DNA of 39,133 nt from a bacterium. GTDB taxonomy: Bacteria; Bacillota; Clostridia; Oscillospirales; Oscillospiraceae. The stretch covers positions 628 through 39,760 of the forward strand of contig JAHYYS010000014.1 of NCBI GenBank assembly GCA_019424865.1. The letters run 5' to 3'. The position numbers and the translations under genes were made by a program. Below the pieces are notes generated by a model. It did no database searches. It had not been told where the DNA came from and saw only the letters and a program-made list of their open reading frames with translations. Positions 31,861 through 39,133 of this stretch are shown here, piece by piece; position 1 is the stretch's first letter; each line of letters begins with the position of its first letter.

Positions 31861-32754
31861 TCAGTGCTCCGCCCTTCCCAGTTCCACCAGCTTGCGCAGC
31901 CGGTGGTTCAGGGCGGATTTGGTCACCGGCGGGTCGCACTGCTCCGCCAGCTGGGCCAGGGTGTCCTCGGGGTGGGCCAGGCGCAGCCGGGCCGCCTCCC
32001 GCAGCTTGTCCGGCAGCTGGGCCAGCTCTCCCCGCTCCTCCAGCCGCCGGATGGCCTCCACCTGGGCCAGGGCGGCCTCCACCGCCTTGTCCAGATTGGC
32101 CGCGTCGCAGTTGACCCGGCGGTTGACGCTGCCCCGCAGGTCCTTCTCCAGCTTGGCGTTCATCACCTCCATGGCGCACACCGGCGCGCCGATGGCCGTC
32201 AAAAAGTCCTCAATGCGGTCGCTCTGCTTGAAATAGATCACCGCGTTTCCCTTCCGCCGGGCGGCCTTGGGCTCCAGCTCCATCTCCCGCATCAGGGCCA
32301 GCATCTCCCGGCTGGCGCTGAGGTGGGAGGTGGTCAGCTCCAGGTGGTATCCCTTCCGGGGATCGGTCACCGACCCGCCCGCCAGAAAGGCCCCCCGGAG
32401 AAAGGACAGCCGGCAGCAGCTCTCCTCCAGCACCGCAAAGTTGATGTGCAGCGCCAGATCCTCCGGCCCGCTGCCCACCGCCTGGTCGATGGCGGAGAGC
32501 TTGCGGGGATCCGTGATGGAGAAAATCCGCTTTCCCTCCCCCTCGGGCAGGCGGTCAAAGGTCACCCGGAAGGCCTTTTTGAACAGCTGGGGCAGACGCT
32601 TTGCAAAGGCGTCGTTCTCCGTCATAATCCGCACCTCGCCCCGGGCAAAGGTGTTGCAGTACAGCAGCACCCCATAGGCCTCCGCCTGGGCACAGCATTT
32701 CCGATTGAGGGGGGCGCGGCACAGCTCCCCTTTGACATCCGCGGCAAAGGACAT
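31861..32754 (-). CDS. whiA: Sporulation/division regulator WhiA
   Basis: A 297-residue DNA-binding protein. The N-terminal domain (MSFAADVKGELCRAP..., AQAEAYGVLLYC) is followed by the degenerate LAGLIDADG-homing-endonuclease-like core (RLSFLRGAFLAGGSVTDPRKGYHLELTTSH). The C-terminal helix-turn-helix reads LPDKLREAARLRLAHPEDTLAQLAEQCDPPVTKSALNHRLRKLVELG. WhiA is needed for sporulation septation in Streptomyces and affects division and chromosome segregation in Bacillus. It is encoded last in the conserved rapZ-yvcK-whiA cluster, 3 bp after yvcK. The tandem array begins directly at its stop codon. Confidence 0.95.
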   Translation of the reverse strand: MSFAADVKGELCRAPLNRKCCAQAEAYGVLLYCNTFARGEVRIMTENDAFAKRLPQLFKKAFRVTFDRLPEGEGKRIFSITDPRKLSAIDQAVGSGPEDLALHINFAVLEESCCRLSFLRGAFLAGGSVTDPRKGYHLELTTSHLSASREMLALMREMELEPKAARRKGNAVIYFKQSDRIEDFLTAIGAPVCAMEVMNAKLEKDLRGSVNRRVNCDAANLDKAVEAALAQVEAIRRLEERGELAQLPDKLREAARLRLAHPEDTLAQLAEQCDPPVTKSALNHRLRKLVELGRAEH

Positions 32755-32757
32755 GGG

Positions 32758-33798
32758 TCATTCCTCCAAAATATAGCGCCGCTCCCCCCGGAAGATCCGC
32801 ACAGCGCGGCGGCGGTAAATCTCCAAAATGGCCTGGGCCAGCTTATCCGGGTCATGGCGGGCAAAGTCCCCCTGCTGCGAGGCCACGGGCCGCTCCACCA
32901 GCTCCAGTCCCATGGCGGCAATGCGCGCCCGGTCCACCGTCAGCGGGGCGGCGTCCTCCTCCCGGTACTTTTCCACCAGTCCGGGCTGGACGGGGGCGCA
33001 GTTGGCCAGGCACAGGTCCACCAGCCCCGGCTCCCCGTGGGCCAGCAGGGCCTCCACGTGGTCGGCGGCGGTATACCCCTCCGTCTCCCCCTCCTGGGTC
33101 ATAATGTTGCAGATGTAGATTTTCGGAGCCCGGGAAGCGGCAATGGCGTGGGCCACCCCGTCCACCAGCAGATTGGGAATCACACTGGTGTACAGGCTGC
33201 CCGGCCCCAGCAAAATGAGATCCGCCTCCCCAATGGCCTCCAGGGCGGCGGGCAGCGGGGCGGGCCGCTCCGGGATCAGGGCCACGTGGTCAATGCGGCA
33301 GTCCTGCTCCTTTTTCACGCTGTAAATGCTGGACTCCCCCACCACCCGGGCCCCGTTTTCAAAGACGGCCTCCAGCTGTACATCGGCGCTGGTCACCGGG
33401 ATCACCCGGCCGGTGATGGCCAGCACCTGGCTCATCTGGCTCACCGCCTCCTCAAAGGAACCGGTCACCCCGTTGAGGGCGGCCAGAATCAGGTTGCCGA
33501 AGGACTGCCCCGCCAGGGAGCCCTCGGTAAAGCGATAGGTCAGCAGCCGCTGCATAATGGGCTCCGTGTTGGCCAGAGCCTCCATGCAGTGGCGGATGTC
33601 CCCCGGGGGCGGCATTCCCATGTCCCGGCGCAGTACGCCGGAGCCGCCGCCGTCGTCCGCCACCGTCACCACGGCGGTCAGGTTTTTGGTATATTTCTTC
33701 AGCCCCCGCAGCATGGTGGACAGGCCCGTCCCGCCGCCCACGGCGACAATTTTCGGGCCCCGCTCCCACTGCTGGAGATTGGGCAGCATGTCGGTCAT
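32758..33798 (-). CDS. yvcK: YvcK/CofD-like gluconeogenesis factor
   Basis: A 346-residue protein. GGGGGAG sets ATG 33798. The N-terminal nucleotide-sugar-binding signature KIVAVGGGTGLSTMLRGLKKYTKNLTAVVTVADDGGGSGVLRRD is diagnostic, followed by PPPGDIRHCMEALA and SFGNLILAALNGVTGSFEEAV. LLGPGSLYTSVIPNLLVDGVAHAI and YICNIMTQEGETEGYTAADHV complete the CofD-like fold. In B. subtilis YvcK binds UDP-GlcNAc, is needed for growth on gluconeogenic carbon and influences PBP1 placement. It sits between rapZ and whiA in the usual order. Its stop lies 3 bp from the whiA start. Confidence 0.95.
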   Translation of the reverse strand: MTDMLPNLQQWERGPKIVAVGGGTGLSTMLRGLKKYTKNLTAVVTVADDGGGSGVLRRDMGMPPPGDIRHCMEALANTEPIMQRLLTYRFTEGSLAGQSFGNLILAALNGVTGSFEEAVSQMSQVLAITGRVIPVTSADVQLEAVFENGARVVGESSIYSVKKEQDCRIDHVALIPERPAPLPAALEAIGEADLILLGPGSLYTSVIPNLLVDGVAHAIAASRAPKIYICNIMTQEGETEGYTAADHVEALLAHGEPGLVDLCLANCAPVQPGLVEKYREEDAAPLTVDRARIAAMGLELVERPVASQQGDFARHDPDKLAQAILEIYRRRAVRIFRGERRYILEE

Positions 33799-33843
33799 AA
33801 AAAGGCTCCCCCTTTCCAAAGGCAAAAACGCCGGCTATTCCTC

Positions 33844-34707
33844 TCAGTTCCGGCCCAGGTCCCGGTGGCTCTCGGACACCGGATAGCCCAGGGACTTGAT
33901 CTCTCCGGCCAGGGCGTGGGCAATGGCCACCGAGCGGTGGTGCCCGCCGGTACAACCCACGGCAATGACCAGGGCCGTCTTCCCCTCCTCCTCATACCGG
34001 GGCAGCAGCCAGCCGATCAGATCCCCCAGCCGACGGAGAAACTCCTCCGCCGCGGGCGCGGCAAACACATAGTCCCGCACCCCCGTGTCCAGACCGGTAA
34101 GGGGACGCAGCTCCTGCACGTAATAGGGGTTGGGCAGAAACCGCGCGTCAAAGACCAGATCCGCCTCCATGGGGATCCCGTTTTTAAACCCGAAGGAGAT
34201 CACCCGCACGTCCATCTGTCCCTGGGCGGTCTCCCCCTTGGCGAAGAGCCGCCGCAGCTCCCCCTTCAGCTTGGCTGTGGACAGGTTGGAGGTGTCGATG
34301 ATATACTCCGCCCGCTCCCGCAGCGGGGCGAGCATCCTGCGCTCCAGGGCAATGGCCTGCTCCAGGCTGTCGCAGGCCTCGGCCAGGGGGTGGCTGCGCC
34401 GGGACTCCTTGTACCGCTTGATGATGGTCTCGTCAGAGGCCTCCATAAACAAAATGCGGTAGGAGCACTTCATGGCCTTCAGGTCACTCAGGGCGCGAAA
34501 CAGGCTGTCAAAATTGGTGCCGCCCCGGACATCGGTGACCAGCACCACCCGGTCGTACTCCCCCTGCCCGGCCATCCCCAGCTCGGCAAATTTGGGGATC
34601 AGGGGGGCGGGCAGATTATCCACGCAGAAAAAGTCCATGTCCTCCATAATGGAGGCCGCCTTGCTCTTTCCCGCCCCGGACAGGCCGGATATAATGATAA
34701 ATTCCAT
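33844..34707 (-). CDS. rapZ: RNase adapter RapZ (YvcJ-type nucleotide-binding protein)
   Basis: A 287-residue protein. ATG 34707 follows AAAGGAAGAG; the longer version starting at 34749 is less likely. Walker A is GLSGAGKSKA (from about residue 8), Walker B-like VVLVTDVRG, and a C-terminal domain carries the family motif AVGCTGGHHRSVAIA. In E. coli RapZ binds glucosamine-6-phosphate and guides RNase E to the GlmZ sRNA. In Firmicutes (YvcJ) it hydrolyses nucleotides and its RNA role is not established. It is in an operon with murB upstream (63 bp) and yvcK downstream (45 bp). Confidence 0.94.
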   Translation of the reverse strand: MEFIIISGLSGAGKSKAASIMEDMDFFCVDNLPAPLIPKFAELGMAGQGEYDRVVLVTDVRGGTNFDSLFRALSDLKAMKCSYRILFMEASDETIIKRYKESRRSHPLAEACDSLEQAIALERRMLAPLRERAEYIIDTSNLSTAKLKGELRRLFAKGETAQGQMDVRVISFGFKNGIPMEADLVFDARFLPNPYYVQELRPLTGLDTGVRDYVFAAPAAEEFLRRLGDLIGWLLPRYEEEGKTALVIAVGCTGGHHRSVAIAHALAGEIKSLGYPVSESHRDLGRN

Positions 34708-34770
34708 CTTGCTCTCTTCCTTTGGGACTGAATTTTTCTCTCTGTTCACATCATGCCGGCGCCGGGCGGC

Positions 34771-35679
34771 TCACCGCACCACCCGGACCTCCATCTCCAG
34801 CTCCACGCCGGTCTGCCGGAGCACCCGCTCCCGCACCTGCTCCACCAGCGAGAGCACATCGGCACAGGTGGCCCCGCCCCGGTTGATGACAAAGCCCGCG
34901 TGCTTCTCCGACACCTGGGCTCCGCCCACCGTCAGGCCCCGCAGGCCGCACTGGTCAATCAGCGCCCCGGCAAAGTGTCCGGGCGGACGCTTGAACATGG
35001 AGCCGGCACTGGGGTATTCCAGGGGCTGCTTGGCCTGGCGCTGCCGGGCCAGTTCCTCCATCCGGCCCTGGATGGCCGCCGGGTCGCCGGAGGCGAGGCG
35101 AAAGCGTGCCTCCACAATCAGGGCGTGCCCATCGGAAAAGGCGCTTTTCCGGTACCCCAGGCCGCACTCCGATGCCGGAATGGTCCTGGCCGCTCCGCCC
35201 GGCTCCAGCACAGTGACCTGCTCCAGCACCTGGGCCATCTCGCCGCCGTAGGCGCCGGCGTTCATGGTCACCCCGCCGCCCACGCTGCCCGGAATGCCGT
35301 GGGCAAACTCCAGGCCGGTCAGGCCCTGGTCCCGGGCGCACACGGCCAGCCGGGCCAGCGTCAGCCCGGCCCCGGCCTCCATCCAGCCCTCGCCCCAGCG
35401 GCACCAGTTCAGGCCGGCGGTCTTGATAAAAAACCGCTCCGCCCCTCCGTCCGGCACCAGCAGATTGGATCCGTTCCCCAGAAAAAAGGGCTCGATTCCC
35501 AGCGCCCCGGCCGCCGCCAGGGCCGCTTGGGCCTCCTCCCGGGTTTTGGGCAGGGCCATCAGGGCGGCGGGGCCGCCGATATGAAAGGAGGTATGGCGGG
35601 ACATGGGCTCCCCCACCCGCACTTCCAGCGCGGGACAGTCCCGGGCCAGCCTCTGACGCAGTATCTCAAACTGATCCAT
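34771..35679 (-). CDS. murB: UDP-N-acetylenolpyruvoylglucosamine reductase
   Basis: A 302-residue flavoenzyme reducing UDP-GlcNAc-enolpyruvate to UDP-MurNAc with NADPH, an early cytoplasmic step of peptidoglycan synthesis. ATG 35679 has TTTGGAGG upstream. FAD-binding blocks are HTSFHIGGPAALMALPKTREEAQ, FFLGNGSNLLVPDGG and GIPGSVGGGVTMNAGAYGGEM. YRKSAFS marks the type II (Gram-positive) form. The catalytic Ser lies in YPSAGSMFKRP, and the C-terminal Glu in VELEMEVRVV. It is the first gene of the murB-rapZ-yvcK-whiA transcript, with its own extended -10 promoter. Confidence 0.96.
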   Translation of the reverse strand: MDQFEILRQRLARDCPALEVRVGEPMSRHTSFHIGGPAALMALPKTREEAQAALAAAGALGIEPFFLGNGSNLLVPDGGAERFFIKTAGLNWCRWGEGWMEAGAGLTLARLAVCARDQGLTGLEFAHGIPGSVGGGVTMNAGAYGGEMAQVLEQVTVLEPGGAARTIPASECGLGYRKSAFSDGHALIVEARFRLASGDPAAIQGRMEELARQRQAKQPLEYPSAGSMFKRPPGHFAGALIDQCGLRGLTVGGAQVSEKHAGFVINRGGATCADVLSLVEQVRERVLRQTGVELEMEVRVVR

Positions 35680-35729
35680 GCGAACCTCCAAATTGGATAT
35701 AAATAACAGGGGCATTTGCCCGCCGTATT

Positions 35730-35758
35730 ATTATAACAAATCCCCGGGGAAATTAGAA
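35730..35758 (-). promoter_or_regulatory. murB operon promoter
   Basis: On the minus strand a TATAAT (35735-35730) has an extended TGT just upstream, with TTCTAA (35758-35753) as a weak -35 at 17 bp. The start lies about 45 bp before murB. Confidence 0.6.
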
Positions 35759-35824
35759 TACCCGTCTTTGCTCCCCTTCCGCCCTAATTTGAACGAAATT
35801 CCTTTGTCCGGGACACAGAACAGC

Positions 35825-35864
35825 AGCCCCCTGGCGCAGGGCCATGGCCCTGCGCCAGGGGGCT
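35825..35864. terminator. Perfect 40-bp palindrome after the ROK kinase gene
   Basis: 20-bp arms (35825-35844 and 35845-35864) with no spacer, 29 bp after the stop of the ROK gene on the minus strand. The T-run is poor, so it may terminate weakly, or act with the following promoter to separate hprK-ROK from murB. Confidence 0.6.
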
Positions 35865-35893
35865 TGCTTCCGCCGCCGGAACACCCGCGGCCC

Positions 35894-36844
35894 TTACACC
35901 ATCTTGCACAGCAGGGCGGCTCCCACCACGCCGGCGTCGTTGCCCAGAGAGGCCCGCGCCAGCCGGGTGGGCATGCTCCGGTCATAGGAGCCCTGCTTCA
36001 CCAGCTCCCGCAGGGGGTTCAAAAGCAGCTCATCCTCCGCATTGCTGATGCCGCCGCCCAGGCAGATCACCTGGGGCTGAAGCACATTGACCAGATTGAT
36101 CAGCCCCACGGACAGGCCCTGGAGATAGCGGTCCAGCGCCCGGCGGGACGCCGGGTCCCCCTGCTTCACGCCGTCAAAGGCGGTGCGCCCCTGCACCCGC
36201 TCTGGGTCGCCGCCGCACAGCTGCCACAGCAGGCTCTCCCTGTCCTGCGCCATCTCCTCCCGGGTGATGCGGATCAGGGCGGTGGCGGAGCCGTACTGCT
36301 CCCAGCAGCCCCGGTTTCCGCAGGGGCAGGGCACGCCCCCGGGCTGGGTGATCATGTGTCCCACCTCCATGCCGGAGTTGGCACAGCCGGTGAACACCTT
36401 GCCGCCGCACACCATGCCGCCGCCAATCCCGGTGCCCAGGGTGATCACCACCGCCGGGTCGCAGCCCTTGGCCGCGCCCGCCCAGTACTCCCCGATGGCG
36501 GCGCAGTTGGCGTCGTTGCCCAAATAGACCGGCACGTCCCATTCCGCCTGAAACAGCTCCCGGAAGGGCGTGTCCGCGAAGGGCATATTGGTGGTCTGCA
36601 CCACCACGCCCCGCCGGTTGTCCACCAGGCCGGGGAATCCCACGCCCACCGCCTGAATTTCCTCGGGGGCCGCGCCCCCCTGGATGCAGGCCTCCCGGGC
36701 CAGCTGGGCCAGCTGGCCGCACAGTGCCCGGTCAGACATGCTTCGGTCCACCGGCCGGCTCACCTTCTTCAAGATTGTTCCGTCCGGATCCACCAGGCCG
36801 GCCACCAGATTGGTGCCGCCCACATCCACGCCGATATAATACAT
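35894..36844 (-). CDS. ROK family glucokinase
   Basis: A 316-residue sugar kinase. The phosphate-binding start is MYYIGVDVGGTNLVAGLVDPDG. The sugar-binding and catalytic block is VPVYLGNDANCAAIGEYWAGAAKG (catalytic Asp in NDAN). The adenosine-binding block is TLGTGIGGGMVCGGKVF. The ROK zinc site CPCGNRGCWEQYGS is complete with the His in GMEVGHMI. It fits GlcK, which phosphorylates glucose to glucose-6-phosphate with ATP, though ROK kinases may also use other sugars. The ATG follows the hprK stop with no gap (TAAATG), so it is co-translated with HPr kinase, consistent with a shared role in carbon control. Confidence 0.93.
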   Translation of the reverse strand: MYYIGVDVGGTNLVAGLVDPDGTILKKVSRPVDRSMSDRALCGQLAQLAREACIQGGAAPEEIQAVGVGFPGLVDNRRGVVVQTTNMPFADTPFRELFQAEWDVPVYLGNDANCAAIGEYWAGAAKGCDPAVVITLGTGIGGGMVCGGKVFTGCANSGMEVGHMITQPGGVPCPCGNRGCWEQYGSATALIRITREEMAQDRESLLWQLCGGDPERVQGRTAFDGVKQGDPASRRALDRYLQGLSVGLINLVNVLQPQVICLGGGISNAEDELLLNPLRELVKQGSYDRSMPTRLARASLGNDAGVVGAALLCKMV

Positions 36845-37798
36845 TTATCTTTCTCCCCCGCTCATCAGTTTTTCAAAGTGCCGGTCCATGCGCTGGGTCA
36901 GCTCCAGAGCGGCGTTGTGCCCCATCTTCCGGTGGCGGTTGTTCATGGCCGCCACCTCCACAATGCTGGCCAGATTCCGTCCGGGCTTGACGGGAATGGT
37001 GATGGCGGGAACCTGTACCCCCAAAATCTCCGTGTGGGCCGACTCCAGACCCAGACGGTCATACACCGCGGTGTCGTCCCACACCTCCAGCTTGATGACC
37101 AGATCAATCTGCTGCTTGAGCTTGATGGCCCCCATGCCGAACAGGTGGCTGACGTCAATCACGCCGATGCCCCGCAGCTCCATATACCGGCGGATCAGCT
37201 CCGGGGCGGTGGCCTCCAAAGTGCCGTGGTTGGTCTCCTTGATCTCCACCGCGTCGTCGGCAATCAGCCGGTGTCCGCGCTTGATCAGCTCAATGGCCAC
37301 CTCGCTCTTGCCCACGCCGGACTCCCCCTGAAGCAGCACGCCCTCGCCGTAGACCTCCATCATCACGCCGGAGCGGGTGATGCGGGGGGCCAGCCGGTTA
37401 TACAGGCTGCCGATTAACGCGCTCATAAACGCGGAGGTCTGGGCCTGGGTGCGCAGCACGGTGCGGCCGTGCTTCTGCGCCATCTCCAGACACTCGGTGG
37501 AGGGCTCCAGCCCCCGGGTGATAATCAGCGCGGGCACCGGATAGGACAGCAGCTTGTCAAAGCGCTCCCGCCGCTGCCCCGGCGTCATGCCGCTGAGATA
37601 GGTGGACTCGGTCAGACCAATCATCAGCAGGCGCTTGGTGTCAAAGTGTTCAAAAAAGCCCGTCAGCGGCAGTCCGGGGCGGTTGATATCCACGGTGCGC
37701 AGCGGCACATTTTCATAATCCGGGCCGGCGCACAACACTTCCAGCTTGAACTCCCGGATAATCTCGCCCAGCTTTACGCTGTACTCATGCTCCGCCAT
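36845..37798 (-). CDS. hprK: HPr kinase/phosphorylase
   Basis: A 317-residue bifunctional enzyme that phosphorylates HPr on Ser46 and removes that phosphate, driving CcpA-dependent catabolite repression. ATG 37798 has GGGGAG upstream. The N-terminal domain contains VPLRTVDINRPGLPLTGFFEHFDTKRL and GLTESTYLSGM. The kinase domain has Walker A GVLLQGESGVGKSEVAIELIKRGHRLIADDAVEI (P-loop near 155) and the HprK signature MELRGIGVIDVSHLFG. The C-terminal helix is typical (NAALELTQRMDRHFEKLM). All key motifs are intact. It has a separate promoter and is followed directly by the ROK kinase gene. Confidence 0.96.
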   Translation of the reverse strand: MAEHEYSVKLGEIIREFKLEVLCAGPDYENVPLRTVDINRPGLPLTGFFEHFDTKRLLMIGLTESTYLSGMTPGQRRERFDKLLSYPVPALIITRGLEPSTECLEMAQKHGRTVLRTQAQTSAFMSALIGSLYNRLAPRITRSGVMMEVYGEGVLLQGESGVGKSEVAIELIKRGHRLIADDAVEIKETNHGTLEATAPELIRRYMELRGIGVIDVSHLFGMGAIKLKQQIDLVIKLEVWDDTAVYDRLGLESAHTEILGVQVPAITIPVKPGRNLASIVEVAAMNNRHRKMGHNAALELTQRMDRHFEKLMSGGER

Positions 37799-37850
37799 AA
37801 TATACTCCCCTCTCTCAACCCAAAATTTACGGGTAAAATCTGATAAGAAT

Positions 37851-37879
37851 AGTATAGACGAAAACCCATATTTTCGCAA
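37851..37879 (-). promoter_or_regulatory. hprK promoter
   Basis: On the minus strand TTGCGA (37879-37874), a 17-bp spacer and TATACT (37856-37851). The leader to hprK is about 45 nt. Confidence 0.65.
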
Positions 37880-37944
37880 GTAATTCTCCGCCGCCGCGCC
37901 CCACATCCGCCGGCACAATTTTTCCGCTTTTTTTCAAAAAATTC

Positions 37945-37973
37945 TTGCATTCTACTGAAAAATCTGATATACT
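37945..37973 (+). promoter_or_regulatory. rpmB promoter
   Basis: TTGCAT (37945-37950), 17 bp, TATACT (37968-37973), about 50 bp before the start codon and divergent from the hprK promoter. Confidence 0.75.
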
Positions 37974-38025
37974 GTCGTCCGAAGCTTTTTTGGAAAGCGA
38001 TTCTCATAGCGAGGAGGTAAGCAAC

Positions 38026-38214
38026 ATGGCCAAATGCGAATTCTGCGACAAGGGCGTCACCTTCGGCATTCAGGTTTCCCACTCCCATCGTCGTTCCAAC
38101 CGCACCTGGAAGCCCAACGTGAAGCGCGTGAAGGCGATCGTGAAGGGCACTCCCACTCACGTGTACGTCTGCACCAGATGCCTCCGTTCCGGTAAGGTCA
38201 CCCGCGCTGTGTAA
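38026..38214 (+). CDS. rpmB: 50S ribosomal protein bL28
   Basis: A 62-residue protein beginning MAKCEFCDKGVTFGIQVSHSHRRSNRTWKPN. ATG 38026 follows GAGGAGG; upstream in-frame codons lie in the promoter. Two Cys pairs (CEFC near the start and CTRC in VYVCTRCLRSGKVTRAV) mark the zinc-binding C+ paralogue rather than the Cys-free form made under zinc starvation in some bacteria. It is a basic structural protein of the large ribosomal subunit near the E site. Monocistronic, with its own promoter and paired hairpins downstream. Confidence 0.97.
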   Translation: MAKCEFCDKGVTFGIQVSHSHRRSNRTWKPNVKRVKAIVKGTPTHVYVCTRCLRSGKVTRAV

Positions 38215-38235
38215 TGGAATATGGCAAACGACAGG

Positions 38236-38258
38236 GTCCGTGTCAGCTTGACACGGGC
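38236..38258 (+). terminator. First hairpin after rpmB
   Basis: 10-bp arms (38236-38245 and 38249-38258) with a 3-nt loop and a short CTT tail. It is weak alone and sits 22 bp after the rpmB stop. Confidence 0.5.
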
Positions 38259-38275
38259 CTTCGACTATTCTGCCG

Positions 38276-38332
38276 AAAAAATTGGCGTTCCGCTTTGATC
38301 CAATTGGAGCAAAGCGGAACGCCATTTTTTAA
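38276..38332. terminator. Bidirectional terminator between rpmB and the minus-strand pair
   Basis: 15-bp arms (38283-38297 and 38310-38324) enclose a 12-nt loop. AAAAAA precedes and TTTTTT follows, so it can stop transcription from both sides. Confidence 0.88.
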
Positions 38333-38353
38333 CGCAGCGCGCAGTTTCCGGGC

Positions 38354-38791
38354 TCATCCTCCCTTTGCCCGCCGCTCCAGGGCCCGGAATACCTGGGTTT
38401 GGACCGGCAGGCGGCGGCGCTTGGGGAAACAGGTCCCATACCAGCCGGCCAGCTCCTCCGCCCGGGCGGGGGCAAGCAGGGGGATCAGGGCCAGGGCGTG
38501 GCCCTGCACCGCCTCCATCATGGGAACGGCCAGCTCGTACCGCTCCCCCTGGCTCAGGCTCAGGAGAAAGCGCACCGCCTGAAAAGCCGTCTCCTCCGAC
38601 GGCCCGCTCTGCTTCAGGCGGTCCGTTTCCTCCTCCATCCGGGTATAAAACTCCATGTGGCAGGGGGCCCGTCTGGGGTCGTTCCCCAGCCCCAGAAAAC
38701 CGTCCCCGGGGCGCAGCCCCGCCAGCACCTTTTCCACCGCCCGCTCATAGCGGTCCACGCATTCCTGCAGGGCATTCAATTCCGCTTCCAT
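38354..38791 (-). CDS. Hypothetical protein next to the YigZ gene
   Basis: A 145-residue soluble, helix-rich protein beginning MEAELNALQECVDRYERAVEKVLAGLRPGDGFLGLGNDPRRAPCHMEFYTRMEEETDRL. ATG 38791 follows GGGGAGG and starts 4 bp after the YigZ stop; the longer frame runs inside that gene and is not used. No signal peptide, membrane helix or metal motif. The second half (FQAVRFLLSLSQGERYELAVPMMEAVQGHALALIPLLAPARAEELAGWY) looks like a helical bundle. I do not recognise a family. It is probably translated from the YigZ mRNA. Confidence 0.7.
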   Translation of the reverse strand: MEAELNALQECVDRYERAVEKVLAGLRPGDGFLGLGNDPRRAPCHMEFYTRMEEETDRLKQSGPSEETAFQAVRFLLSLSQGERYELAVPMMEAVQGHALALIPLLAPARAEELAGWYGTCFPKRRRLPVQTQVFRALERRAKGG

Positions 38792-38795
38792 GGTC

Positions 38796-39133
38796 TCAAC
38801 CTCCCCTGGCCAGCTTCCAGGGCACGGCCTGAAACCGCTCCCCGTCCTCCAGGGCCTCCGCCCTGCCGGCGGAGACCTCCACCACCCGGGCGGAAAAGTC
38901 CGCCGCCCGCTCCTCGGGCAGCAGCACGGACAGCACCACGTCGGCGCCGTAGTCCGTCCCCTCCACCACGCCGCCGAAGGCCTCCACCTCCCGGCGCATC
39001 GTCTCAAACTGGGCATAGGTGCAGGGCACCTCCATGGCTACCCACCGGCGCACCACCGAGATGCCGGCGGCGTCCAGAGCGTCCTTGGCGCTCTGGGTAT
39101 AGGCCCGCACCAGTCCCCCCGCCCCCAGCAGGA
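38796..39133 (-). CDS. YigZ/IMPACT family protein, C-terminal part (runs off the window)
   Basis: The minus-strand frame is open from the window edge to a TGA at 38796, about 111 residues. It opens with LLGAGGLVRAYTQSAKDAL, the end of the IMPACT/UPF0029 domain (LGxGGLVRAYxxA). The C-terminal DUF1949 domain follows (MEVPCTYAQFETMRREVEAFGGVVEGTDYGADVVLSVLLPEERAADFSARVVEVSAG), a ferredoxin-like fold typical of bacterial YigZ. The family resembles the yeast Gcn1-binding regulator IMPACT; the bacterial role is not settled. The N-terminal half lies outside the window. Confidence 0.88.
   Translation of the reverse strand, partial: LLGAGGLVRAYTQSAKDALDAAGISVVRRWVAMEVPCTYAQFETMRREVEAFGGVVEGTDYGADVVLSVLLPEERAADFSARVVEVSAGRAEALEDGERFQAVPWKLARGG

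Noticed and set aside
31136..32236. Plus-strand frame encoding repeated peptides across the tandem array, and a matching minus-strand frame (31041-31634)
   Set aside because: The repetition comes from DNA units of 198 bp. The frame runs on into the antisense of whiA, has no ribosome site, and the units show hairpins rather than codon-level conservation.
31864..34731. Plus-strand frame of 955 codons opposite whiA, yvcK and rapZ
   Set aside because: It spans three well-identified minus-strand genes and their gaps. Its composition (Gln/Gly/His-rich) is typical of an antisense shadow in this genome.

Overview
The window is about 39 kb of GC-rich, gene-dense bacterial chromosome. Gene content and order point to a Gram-positive anaerobe of the Clostridia, most likely Oscillospiraceae (Flavonifractor/Lawsonibacter/Pseudoflavonifractor-like). 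The supporting signs are a pyruvate:ferredoxin oxidoreductase, the block hprK-ROK kinase-murB-rapZ-yvcK-whiA, a ywiB-argS pair, a metH that lacks its reactivation domain and sits beside a separate activation protein, DUF6465 and RNHCP proteins, and strong GGAGG ribosome sites. The family-level placement is inferred from gene content, not computed. I saw no rRNA or tRNA gene, prophage, transposase, CRISPR array or toxin/defence module.

Layout. 1-1326: 5' part of nifJ (minus), with an operator-like inverted repeat in its upstream region. 1802-3319: comM/yifB. 3519-3881: a Lys/Ala-rich DUF6465 protein. 3983-5451 (minus): a secreted protein with a degenerate NodB-like domain and a small coupled gene. 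5648-9211 (plus): DUF4342 protein, OmpR-type regulator, flavodoxin-like protein, histidine kinase. 9425-10507: a P-loop ATPase with a decayed second half. 10563-12000 (minus): GH25 lysozyme and a small membrane protein. 12081-16955 (minus): metH, its activation protein, a GNAT enzyme and asnA, with a second copy of the asnA 3' end between asnA and the GNAT gene. 17254-17787: leader peptide and RNHCP protein. 17922-18335 (minus): conserved hypothetical. 18602-20899: ywiB-argS. 21080-21709: NUDIX CoA pyrophosphatase. 21786-23855 (minus): GntR/YtrA regulator, ABC ATPase, permease and a small membrane protein behind a palindromic operator. 24055-26104: divergent MocR regulator and ECF S component, probably vitamin B6 related. 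26453-30925 (minus): two GNAT genes and dnaE. 30926-31860: a tandem array of about 197-bp palindrome-rich units. 31861-37798 (minus): whiA, yvcK, rapZ, murB, ROK glucokinase, hprK. 38026-38214: rpmB. 38354-39133 (minus): a hypothetical gene and the 3' end of a YigZ/IMPACT gene.

Most of the window is core physiology: carbon catabolite control, cell wall, replication, translation and one-carbon/methionine metabolism. The unusual parts lie between genes or inside degenerate domains. They are the REPIN-like tandem array after whiA, the 92-bp asnA 3'-end duplication with a hairpin-rich spacer, a run of palindromes after the ECF gene, the MocR regulator whose PLP lysine is an arginine, the NodB-like protein without its metal site, and the ATPase whose second P-loop has been lost. 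I found no clearly new multi-gene system; these are the best leads.
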